Assembly: GCA_027490995.1 (NCBI GenBank)
Contig: JAIXWY010000012.1
Span: 1-33,037, forward strand
DNA from: Opitutaceae bacterium
GTDB taxonomy: Bacteria; Verrucomicrobiota; Verrucomicrobiia; Opitutales; Opitutaceae
Direction: 5' to 3'
Length of the DNA stretch: 33,037 nt
The notes under the pieces are model-generated. The model was not told the origin of the DNA, did no database searches, and saw only the letters and a program-made list of their open reading frames with translations. The position numbers and the translations under genes are program-made. Position 1 is the first letter of the stretch. Each line of letters starts with the position of its first letter. This document shows, one piece after another, positions 26,876 through 33,037 of the stretch.

Positions 26876-27306
26876 CGTGAGCGGCCTTACGATGTGTCGG
26901 TGGTGCCGTCAGGTCTACGGTAAACCGCTTCCGATCGCAAAAACTTGGGAAAAGCCGCAGCGTCTGACGTTCCACGGATACGGTACGATGTACGGCTCGT
27001 CCCGTGAGCGGCTGTTCATCGTTCGTTGGCCGGACGACGGCTGATGATGAGTGAGAGTGTCTCGCCAGCCGACGGGGTAGCCTGCCTACAGGATGATCAA
27101 AAGCCTTGCAGCTCGCAGACCGGACCGCGGACGTGATTCACATTTAAAGCCTCGTTGAAAGTATAGGTGTAGTTCGGAGGGGATCGCGTCTCGTCGACCA
27201 CGGGCTACTTGGACGCGGGTAAGCTTGATCTGCTCGGCCCAGCTCTGGTGGGGAACGAAGTGGGCCCGGTTTTTCACGGAGTCGTGGCCGAGTCCAACCG
27301 AGCTTC
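26876..27306. other. Divergent region upstream of hsdM (RM2)
   Basis: About 430 bases between hsdM (-) and the next + strand gene. Besides the doubtful small frame listed at 26892-27044 it shows no recognisable gene. A less GC-rich patch (27080-27180) with ATTCACATTTAAAG could host regulatory sites. No hairpin or operator repeat is evident. Confidence 0.4.
26892..27044 (+). CDS. Doubtful 50-residue basic protein with CxxC
   Basis: An ATG-started frame of 50 residues divergent from hsdM, beginning [14 protein letters not shown] and rich in Arg, Lys and Tyr. A CxxC pair sits at residues 2 and 5. No family is recognised and there is no clear Shine-Dalgarno; the longer frame in the same phase to 26682 is antisense to hsdM. 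It may be chance. Confidence 0.2.
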   Translation: MCRWCRQVYGKPLPIAKTWEKPQRLTFHGYGTMYGSSRERLFIVRWPDDG

Positions 27307-27750
27307 TTGGGCAGGGATTCCCTTCCGCCGTACCTGCCCGGTGAGGTCGAGATCGCCCGCGGCTGTCTCCGATCAACGGCCAGAGACGTAATCTCGCTAC
27401 GCTCCCGGCCTGTACCCGGGGGCATCGCGTATCGGATCGAAGACGAGTACCGCGGTGTCTTTACGCTTCCAATCGCCGCGTCTTCGGAGCCTCTCACACT
27501 GGCGGAGCTGATCCGGCGGTTCGATGAGGGTCGGCTCCGTGAGCTGGACTGGAGTGGAGGACTCACGCTCGGCTACAACAACATGAACGCCGAGCACAGT
27601 GAGCCCAAGGATCTGCGGCACTTCACCCGCATCACCTCATCGGTGTACCGACAGCGCGAGCTCCACTTCGACCAGATCTTCGCGCAGTGGGCCTCCGACG
27701 AACAGCGCGCCCGCGAGCGGGATGGTCTTCCGGACGGCGGGTTGGCGTGA
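27307..27750 (+). CDS. Uncharacterised protein beside RM2
   Basis: A 147-residue soluble protein that I do not recognise. It reads as real coding sequence: GGIAYRIEDEYRGVFTLPI looks like a beta-hairpin pair, followed by the helical LTLAELIRRFDEGRLRELDW and a long amphipathic C-terminal helix (DQIFAQWASDEQRARERDG). The frame is open from about 27226, but the only start-type codon is TTG at 27307, so the N-terminus may be truncated or mis-set. It is divergent from hsdM and upstream of the replication module. It may be a cargo gene of the element; no function can be proposed. Confidence 0.55.
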   Translation: MGRDSLPPYLPGEVEIARGCLRSTARDVISLRSRPVPGGIAYRIEDEYRGVFTLPIAASSEPLTLAELIRRFDEGRLRELDWSGGLTLGYNNMNAEHSEPKDLRHFTRITSSVYRQRELHFDQIFAQWASDEQRARERDGLPDGGLA

Positions 27751-27981
27751 CTGCGAGTGTCCGCGGAACAACGGAGGTCCAGGGCTGAACGTGCCCGTGG
27801 TGACTCCAAAGACCTTTAACCGCTTTATTCAAAGCTACGCAAAAAGCGCGCTAGTAAATGTTTAGCGATTTGATGGGGTCAAGGTTGAGCTCCGTTTACT
27901 CCCGCTCACCTACGCCGCAGTTGCCCTGTCGTATACTAGTAAGATCCAGCAGCGTCCCGCTGTATTCGGATCACAAAAAAA

Positions 27982-28191
27982 ATGATACACCTAACCGAAT
28001 ACGTTGATGTTACAGCCCTCAGTGGGCTGTGGCACCTTCATCCGGAGTCTATCCGGCGCCTCATACGCGCTGGACGACTCCCCGCCGTCCGCTTCGGCAG
28101 ACGGCTTCGCATCGGTCTCGAGGCCGTTCAGGCCTACGAGAGTTCGCAACGCGTAATCACCAACAACTCAGCTCATGACCTCGCCAAGTAA
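27982..28191 (+). CDS. Helix-turn-helix DNA-binding protein (AlpA/excisionase-like)
   Basis: A 69-residue protein of the MerR-like winged HTH family used by AlpA regulators and excisionases: 'ALSGLWHLHPESIRRLIRAGRLPAVRFGRRLRIGLEAVQAYE' gives helix, turn and recognition helix, then the wing with 'GRLPAVRFGRRLRI'. Such proteins switch on replication or excision of integrated elements and often lead their early operon. The ATG at 27982 follows an A-rich run without a good Shine-Dalgarno. Upstream, GTATACTAG around 27931 resembles a -10 box without a clear -35. Its 3' end overlaps the primase gene by 17 nt, so the two are probably co-expressed. Confidence 0.75.
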   Translation: MIHLTEYVDVTALSGLWHLHPESIRRLIRAGRLPAVRFGRRLRIGLEAVQAYESSQRVITNNSAHDLAK

Positions 28192-29083
28192 CACCTTGTC
28201 TCAGTTGCCCGTGGAACTTCGTGATCGGCTGGCGAAGAAGCTGCGCCGGGACGTGTACCAGCGTCTCCTGCACGCGCCTCGACCAAATCAGAGCCAGACT
28301 GAACTTTTCAGCATGGCTGGGCGCCTGCGCCGTGCTGGATTTGAGGAGTGGGAGCGGCGCGCAGTGCTCGAAAACTGGTTCTCCACGTACCGTCGGCCTA
28401 TCACCGAGCGCGAGATCGAAAGGGCCGTTGAGCGATCCGGCGGTGGGGCTGGACGAGTCTGGAAGCGATGGCCAGAACGACAAGGCCACGCAGTTGCTAG
28501 AATCGTCGGAGATACCCCCGGGGCGATGGATTGCCTGCGTAGCGCTTCCGTTCCGTTTCCGCAGCGCCTCGGCTCGGCTTCGATCATCGATGGCCTCTTC
28601 GGACCTGACGACCTCATCTGCATGGCGAAGGACCTGAGCCATGCGGAAACGGAGCCGCGCGAGTACTTCCGTGGCCGGGAGGAGGAGTACCAGTTCATCG
28701 TCCCGAACGCGATGTCCGCTCGGACCGGCCTCACCGACGAAGGACGGCTTTCGAAGCGGTGCAACGCCAACACGGGGCCCGTGATGTATCAGGTCATCGA
28801 GTTCGACACGGGAACCTTGGACGAACAGGCGAAGTTGCTCATGCACCTCGCCAAGTTTGCCCGCTTGCGTCTCGTGGTTTTCTCAGGCGGCAAGTCGCTG
28901 CACGGATGGTACGATGTACGCCTGTTCGCCCGCGGGGAGCTTGAACGGTTCCGTAGGTTCGCCGCGTCGCTTGGGGCAGACCGTGCAATGTTCACGCCCT
29001 GCCAACTCGCCCGTACGCCGAACGCACGACGGGACACTGGTGTAACTCAAGAGGTAGTCTTCTTCGCTGGCCATGACAACTGA
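28175..29083 (+). CDS. Archaeo-eukaryotic-type DNA primase (PrimPol-like) of a mobile element
   Basis: A 302-residue protein likely to prime replication of the element. Residues 40-90 form a helical segment resembling primase-associated PriCT domains ('SMAGRLRRAGFEEWERRAVLEN...'). The central part has the catalytic acidic motif 'YQVIEFDTG' (about 205-213), then VVFSGGKSLHGW (234-245) with the His of AEP motif II, and 'CQLARTPNARRD' (276-287), where the nucleotide-binding Arg of motif III is expected. The motif order and the preceding 'FIVPNAMSARTGLT' block recall a family that I remember from phages and integrated elements of Verrucomicrobia and Planctomycetes. It overlaps the HTH gene by 17 nt and the helicase gene by 11 nt. 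Primase role is well supported; polymerase activity is not shown. Confidence 0.75.
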   Translation: MTSPSNTLSQLPVELRDRLAKKLRRDVYQRLLHAPRPNQSQTELFSMAGRLRRAGFEEWERRAVLENWFSTYRRPITEREIERAVERSGGGAGRVWKRWPERQGHAVARIVGDTPGAMDCLRSASVPFPQRLGSASIIDGLFGPDDLICMAKDLSHAETEPREYFRGREEEYQFIVPNAMSARTGLTDEGRLSKRCNANTGPVMYQVIEFDTGTLDEQAKLLMHLAKFARLRLVVFSGGKSLHGWYDVRLFARGELERFRRFAASLGADRAMFTPCQLARTPNARRDTGVTQEVVFFAGHDN

Positions 29084-30566
29084 GACGAACCTACTGCCCG
29101 CGCCGGAAGTACTGGTTAATCAGAACCTCGCGACAGACGTCGACGCGTCGCTTCGATTTGTGGATTCGGCCTTGCCTACGCTGCGCTTCTGTCAGGGCGT
29201 TGGCTGGCTCCGATGGGATGGACGAAGGTGGGCTGAGAATGCTGAATGGGCGGCGGTTGAGTTGGCCAAACAGGCGGCTCGATCGTGGCTTCAGGAAGCC
29301 GTCGATAGCGCGAATGAAACCGCAATCAAGAAGGCCGAGAGGATGGAGATGGCTCCTCGCATTAACGCGGTACTGAGCCTAGCGGAGTCTGACACTCGGA
29401 TGCGCGTTGAGGCTGAACAGCTCGACCGTGATCCGTTACTCCTGAACATCGAAGACGGTACCCTCGATTTGCGCGCTGGAACACTCCGGCCGCACTCGAA
29501 GGACGACCTGATCACGAAACTCGCGCCGGTTCGTTGGATCGAAGGAGCGGCGCACCCAATGTTGGACCGTTATCTTGACCACTTGACGCAGTCGTCGCCC
29601 GAAGTCGTCCCGTTTCTTGCCCGTTGCTTTGGGGCGGCCCTCACAGGAGACGCATCGCCCGAATCGCTCTTTCTCCTTCAAGGAGACGGAGCAAGCGGCA
29701 AGACAACGCTGGTCGAAGCGGTCGCGGCAATGATGGGACCGTACGCCGTGAAGCTGCGCTTCGAGTCGTTGTGTCAGAGCAAGCACGGACGCTCTCCCGG
29801 TGGCGCGACGCCCGACCTGATGGCCCTGCGCGGCTCTCGGTTGGCGTACGCGTCAGAGGGCGATCAGTCCGCGAAGCTCGACGCCGGGTTGGTCAAAGAG
29901 CTCACGGGCAAGGAGCCAGTGTCCGCCCGTGGGCTCTACCAGTCGCAGCTGGTGGCGTTTCCGCAGACGTGGAAACTGTGGTTGGTGTCCAACTTCGAGC
30001 CCCGGGCCGACAGCGACGATACGGGAATCTGGCGCCGCGTGCTGAAGATCTTCTTCGCCGTTGTGCCCGAGGACCGACGGGACCCGAGGCTCAAGGAAGC
30101 ACTGGCTACGGATCCGTTAGCTCGTGCGGCCCTCCTGCAGTGGTGCGTCAAGGGTTGCATGGACTGGCAGTCCCGCGGCGGTGGGCGCGTGGGCCTTGCG
30201 GCCCCAGAGAGCGTGCTCCTGCTGACCAACGAGTACCGTGAAAAGCAAGACCTGCTCGGCGAATGGTGGAAAGCTCTGATGGTTGAGGCCGAGATGTCTA
30301 CCCACGATGTGACCGCCGGACGTGTACTCAGGGACCACTACGAGGACTGGGCCAAGGATCAGGGAGCGTTCCCGGTCCAGGCAAAACGGTTCCGGGAGTA
30401 CCTGAAGAGTAAAGGCCTGACTGAGTACCGCACCAACGAGATCAGGGGATGGAGGGGGCTCAAGTTTGAGTACATCGAGCCGAGTCTCTTCCAGAAGAGG
30501 GTCGTGATCCCGCGGGGCTTACCCCCGAGCGTGAATTCCCCGAAGTGGCAACGCCCGGTGGGGTAA
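29073..30566 (+). CDS. Phage/plasmid-type D5/P4-family replicative helicase
   Basis: A 497-residue superfamily III helicase. Residues about 25-180 form the D5_N region ('LRFCQGVGWLRWDGRRW...' and 'LLLNIEDGTLDLRAG'), followed by Walker A GDGASGKTT (204-212), Walker B-like 'RLAYASEGDQ', the sensor 'KLWLVSNFEPR', and the arginine-finger region 'DDTGIWRRVLKIFF'. The C-terminal 100 residues look like the winged-helix origin-binding part of P4 alpha-type proteins. P4 alpha fuses primase and helicase; here they are on two genes with an 11-nt overlap, a split-gene version of the same machine. The protein would load on an origin, and the palindromic region just downstream is a good candidate. Confidence 0.9.
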   Translation: MTTETNLLPAPEVLVNQNLATDVDASLRFVDSALPTLRFCQGVGWLRWDGRRWAENAEWAAVELAKQAARSWLQEAVDSANETAIKKAERMEMAPRINAVLSLAESDTRMRVEAEQLDRDPLLLNIEDGTLDLRAGTLRPHSKDDLITKLAPVRWIEGAAHPMLDRYLDHLTQSSPEVVPFLARCFGAALTGDASPESLFLLQGDGASGKTTLVEAVAAMMGPYAVKLRFESLCQSKHGRSPGGATPDLMALRGSRLAYASEGDQSAKLDAGLVKELTGKEPVSARGLYQSQLVAFPQTWKLWLVSNFEPRADSDDTGIWRRVLKIFFAVVPEDRRDPRLKEALATDPLARAALLQWCVKGCMDWQSRGGGRVGLAAPESVLLLTNEYREKQDLLGEWWKALMVEAEMSTHDVTAGRVLRDHYEDWAKDQGAFPVQAKRFREYLKSKGLTEYRTNEIRGWRGLKFEYIEPSLFQKRVVIPRGLPPSVNSPKWQRPVG

Positions 30567-30572
30567 GCGTGC

Positions 30573-30690
30573 GGTGACAGAAGTGACGGCTCTCCCAGAA
30601 CTCTTAAATATAAGAGGCTACTTAGTAATAAGAATGTTTGTGGGGACCCTGTCATTGTTGTCACCCCGCGGTAAGAGACCCCGCGGGAGT
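30573..30690. other. Candidate replication origin: AT-rich core with inverted GGTGACA arms
   Basis: Starting 6 nt after the helicase stop, GGTGACAGAAGTGACGG (30573-30589) faces CCTGTCATTGTTGTCACC (30648-30665); over the aligned 15-mer GTCACTTCTGTCACC versus GTCATTGTTGTCACC 12 positions agree. Between them lies AT-rich DNA with the palindromes CTCTTA-AATA-TAAGAG (30601-30616) and CTTA-GTAA-TAAG (30621-30632). A third hairpin CCCGCGG/CCGCGGG follows (about 30664-30687). Iteron-like arms, an AT-rich unwinding segment and position next to a D5-type helicase match how satellite and plasmid origins look. A regulatory or terminator role is the alternative. Confidence 0.45.
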
Positions 30691-30737
30691 GGCGACCAGA
30701 AACGACAGACTGCAGCAGCGATTCCAGAAAACAGATC

Positions 30738-31232
30738 GTGAACGTACCAGAAACTTTTCAGAAAGGCTCCGCAGAAGCCATGAGCCCCAGCGACCCGACG
30801 ACCCGTAGAATGGCGTCGCGGTCCGCTGGGGCCTGCAACCATTCGTCTCGTCGTCGCGTGGGCGTTGATCACCCGACTCAGGGGATGTTGACCCGAGGTT
30901 GTCACAAGCGGAGATACCGATCCCGGAAAGCTTTGCTCGCGGTGATTTCCCGGCGGAACGAAATTCAGGCGATTGTCGCGTGGATGGATGCGCAGGTGGG
31001 ACCGGGATGGAAGAAGCGAATGGAGGAGCGGGACCGCTACATGAATCAGAACATTCCGCCGCGTTGGGTCAGGGGATCGGTGCGTCCGCTGCAGCGCTCG
31101 GTGGAGCGCCTACGAGCCTACGCGGCACGTTTTGGTTACGGGCAGATATCTGCCTGCAGAAATCCCCACCCGTCGGGCCAGTGGGTGGACTTAGCAAAAG
31201 CACTCGACCGCCTCGCGGACCTGAAGACGTAA
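30738..31232 (+). CDS. Uncharacterised basic protein downstream of the helicase
   Basis: Up to 164 residues; unrecognised. The C-terminal two thirds look convincingly coding: 'KALLAVISRRNEIQAIVAWMDAQVGPGWKKRMEERDRYM' is a long basic amphipathic helix region, and 'RLRAYAARFGYGQISACRNP' and 'WVDLAKALDRLADLK' follow. The first 50 residues from the GTG at 30738 are Ser/Arg-rich and may be untranslated; ATGs at 30780 and 30885 are alternatives, the latter preceded by CAGGGG. Its place after the primase-helicase pair and candidate origin suggests a DNA- or replication-associated role, but that is only context. Confidence 0.5.
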   Translation: MNVPETFQKGSAEAMSPSDPTTRRMASRSAGACNHSSRRRVGVDHPTQGMLTRGCHKRRYRSRKALLAVISRRNEIQAIVAWMDAQVGPGWKKRMEERDRYMNQNIPPRWVRGSVRPLQRSVERLRAYAARFGYGQISACRNPHPSGQWVDLAKALDRLADLKT

Positions 31233-31744
31233 GGTCGATGGGTCTGCGGGCCTCATGGTCTTGTAGCGCTAGGGTGGGGGAGTGATCGCCGGGTTAATGA
31301 CCGTGGAATCGGAACTCAGTGAATTTCAAGATCGGGAAAATGGATACTAAACATAAGTTTTGTTGTGCGGCGGTCTGTTGGCTTCCGCTCATCATGCTTC
31401 TCGGCCTGAGCGCCGAGAGGGGGTGGGCTTGTTTGAGCGGTACCCCGCCCTACAACGGCTCGGTCTGTGGGAAACCACCCCGGGAGGGGGGGGATTTGGG
31501 CCCCCGCAGGCACTAAGTAGGCCCAGACGTTTTTGAAAAATTTAAGCCATAGCGCCCGGTGTCTGACGCGTCTAGTGCCTTGATCAGTCGATTTTGTCGC
31601 TTCGCTCTAGATCTAGCTGGGTAAAGTATATCCTTCAGCCCCCGAGATGGGGAACTACGGCTTCTCTAAGCTTGCCTGTGGACCTGCTGTCGGCACCGTT
31701 TGCAGGGTGGCCCGAAATCCGCGGGTCACTACATAGTTATAAAT
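31233..31744. other. Intergenic region upstream of the last exported protein gene
   Basis: About 510 bases, with only the doubtful small frame at 31340-31516. Composition changes along it: GC-rich with homopolymer runs up to about 31510, then AT-richer. GGTGTCTGACG (31558-31568) repeats the 11-mer at 2039-2049. I could not find a second copy of the tRNA 3' half here, so the right end of the element is not in this stretch as far as can be read. Confidence 0.4.
31340..31516 (+). CDS. Possible small Cys-rich exported peptide
   Basis: An ATG frame of 58 residues: a basic start (MDTKHK), a hydrophobic segment FCCAAVCWLPLIMLLGLSA that could be a signal peptide or membrane helix, then 30 polar residues with two further Cys. 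No family is recognised and no Shine-Dalgarno is evident. The C-terminal part overlaps a G/C homopolymer region, which weakens the case. Confidence 0.3.
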   Translation: MDTKHKFCCAAVCWLPLIMLLGLSAERGWACLSGTPPYNGSVCGKPPREGGDLGPRRH

Positions 31745-33037
31745 ATGACCACAGTACTCCCGCTTCGTTGTGTCCTAGTTCCCGCTCTTGTCATCCTCGT
31801 TTTGGGGACTTGGTGCTCGCGGGCTAGTGCGCAGCTAAGTCAGTACGTAGACTCTGTAATTTTTGCTCAAGACAACGGCGGTACCTTTCTTGGCAAGGCG
31901 TCCTCCAACCGATTTTCCAACGAGTCGATTACAAATACATTCGGTACCTACGGCAGCAGTTTCTCATCCTATAGTATCAGGAACACATTCTCTAGTTTTG
32001 GCAGTTCGTTCTCAAATACAAGCGCCTACAACTCGTTTGCATCGAGGCCTCCGGTTCTTTATCGCATCGTCGGTGGGCGTTATGTGGCGCAAGCGTACCT
32101 AACAAAAAATCCCCTGCTGAGTCCGAAGGTAGATCCAGACGACCTGATTGCTTACTTGCTGAGCATCGGGAGCTCAGCGCAGCCTTCGAACGCAATCTTG
32201 CTTGGGGGATTGTATTCCTACGAGAAAGTCGGGAACACCATCACGTTCGGCGTTGAAACCATTTCCAATTATCGTCCTGCCGGAGGAACCAGTGGGACGC
32301 TCGCGATCTCGTTGTGGGCTACGGATACGACTTACGTGGGAGGGGGGCCTCTGATAGGATACAAGCTCGTGGAGTCGGTCCTTGGAACTCTCCAAAATGG
32401 TTACTACATTTCTAACACCGTCCGGAGCGGAGCTATGGCATCGGTGCCGGCCGGAAATTATAATTTGGTTTTCGCGCTCAGCGAATGGAGCGGATCCGAG
32501 TTTCTTCTCGTTGACTGGGGCAACTTCAATAACCGCGTTGATCTTGGTATTGTATCCGTTCCGCCCACTATCTCAGTGCAGCCGACGAATCGGACCGTGT
32601 CTGCGGGGCAAAGCACAAGCTTCTCGGTGACCGCAAGCGGTACTGGCTACCTGAGCTATCAATGGGCGTTGAACGGTACAGTAATTTTTGGAGCTACCGA
32701 CCCTACCTACAGTATCGCCGCTGCGTCCGCGGCCAACGCGGGTACGTACACGGTGGTGGTGACGAACAGCGCGGGCTCGGTGACGAGCACGGGTGCGGTG
32801 CTGACGGTAAACGCAGCGGTGACGGCAGCCGCAATCTCGAGCCAGCCATCGAGCAGCACGGTGACGGCGGGCCAAACAGCGACGTTCAGTGTCACGGCAA
32901 CGGGAACGGCCCCGCTGAGTTATCAGTGGAGGAAGGATGGAGCCGCGATTTCCGGCGCGACGAGCTCGACGCTGACGCTCGCGTCGGTGTCCGCGGCCAA
33001 CGCGGGTACGTACACGGTGGTGGTGACGAACAGCGCG
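31745..33037 (+). CDS. Exported Ig-like repeat protein with N-terminal Phe/Ser repeat domain (partial at right edge)
   Basis: The frame opens at ATG 31745 and runs 431 codons without a stop to the window edge. A signal peptide (MTTVLPLRCVLVPALVILVL... ASAQ) is followed by a domain with 'DNGGTFLGKASSNRFSNESI' and two 16-residue repeats at about 64-95 (NTFGTYGSSFSSYSIR, NTFSSFGSSFSNTSAY) and then 'RPPVLY'; I recall the same NxYGxYGSxYS pattern in uncharacterised exported proteins. After a beta-rich segment (about 145-270) come Ig-like repeats: the first at about 273-357, the second from 361 and cut by the edge. Both end in the same AANAGTYTVVVTNSA. The Ig repeats are GC-rich and nearly identical in DNA, whereas the N-terminal half is AT-richer, so the gene looks mosaic. 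Likely surface or secreted; function unknown. Confidence 0.85.
   Translation, partial: MTTVLPLRCVLVPALVILVLGTWCSRASAQLSQYVDSVIFAQDNGGTFLGKASSNRFSNESITNTFGTYGSSFSSYSIRNTFSSFGSSFSNTSAYNSFASRPPVLYRIVGGRYVAQAYLTKNPLLSPKVDPDDLIAYLLSIGSSAQPSNAILLGGLYSYEKVGNTITFGVETISNYRPAGGTSGTLAISLWATDTTYVGGGPLIGYKLVESVLGTLQNGYYISNTVRSGAMASVPAGNYNLVFALSEWSGSEFLLVDWGNFNNRVDLGIVSVPPTISVQPTNRTVSAGQSTSFSVTASGTGYLSYQWALNGTVIFGATDPTYSIAAASAANAGTYTVVVTNSAGSVTSTGAVLTVNAAVTAAAISSQPSSSTVTAGQTATFSVTATGTAPLSYQWRKDGAAISGATSSTLTLASVSAANAGTYTVVVTNSA
32726..33037 (+). repeat. 48-bp exact direct repeat marking an 88-codon Ig unit
   Basis: The 48 bases at 32726-32773 recur exactly at 32990-33037, 264 bp (88 codons) apart, at the same place in successive Ig-like domains. 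Identity at third codon positions points to recent duplication or gene conversion, and the array probably continues beyond the window. Confidence 0.9.

Noticed and set aside
31233..31744. Second att site (right end of the element)
   Set aside because: Looked for the tRNA T-arm and anticodon-loop sequence in both orientations and found none; the right end is probably outside the window.
1..33037. CRISPR arrays, rRNA genes, insertion-sequence transposases
   Set aside because: No regularly spaced repeats, no rRNA-like segments and no DDE or Y1 transposase motifs were seen on either strand.

Overview
The window looks like the chromosome of a GC-rich Verrucomicrobiota bacterium, most likely Opitutaceae. 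The main pointers are large exported proteins built from Ig-like, delta-60-like and repeated 'RGVGPSL..FG' C-terminal modules, together with a GH9 glycosidase, an SSS-family symporter and a DapA-family lyase. This placement comes from recalled family distribution, because there is no rRNA or other taxonomic marker here.

Left part, 1-7944: a defence locus. It starts with the 3' end of an Mrr-type restriction endonuclease on the + strand. Convergent to it, on the - strand, is a type I restriction-modification system (RM1) in the unusual order hsdR, hsdS, a DNA-binding/GHKL-ATPase protein (AlbA_2 family), hsdM. The hsdR/hsdS and hsdS/albA_2 junctions are 4-nt ATGA overlaps. A small unassigned reading frame lies between the albA_2 gene and hsdM.

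Middle part, 7945-15658: ordinary metabolic genes with long GC-rich intergenic stretches that carry short palindromes and tandem duplications. The genes are a sodium:solute symporter (-), a zinc-ribbon class I methyltransferase (-), a secreted GH9 glycosidase (+) and a DapA-family aldolase/lyase (-). GH9, lyase and symporter may together serve carbohydrate use, but that is inference.

Boundary, about 15620-15880: a strong intrinsic terminator, then the 3' half only of a CAU-anticodon tRNA gene (-), then short repeats and a possible integrase tail. This is what one expects at one end of an element integrated into a tRNA gene, with the element on the right.

Right part, 15708 to at least 31.2 kb: the candidate integrated element. 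It holds a large exported beta-rich protein followed by the stranded tail of a paralogue, a second type I system (RM2) of different type (order hsdM, hsdS, GIY-YIG nuclease, hsdR), an unknown small protein, and a compact replication module on the + strand: a helix-turn-helix protein, an archaeo-eukaryotic-type primase and a P4/D5-type helicase with overlapping reading frames. An AT-rich palindrome-bearing region with inverted GGTGACA arms follows and is a candidate replication origin. The module resembles phage satellites and integrative plasmids. No complete integrase and no second att site are visible, so the right limit is unknown.

The window ends inside another exported protein (31745 onward, open at the right edge) with a Phe/Ser-rich 16-residue repeat and nearly identical Ig-like repeats.
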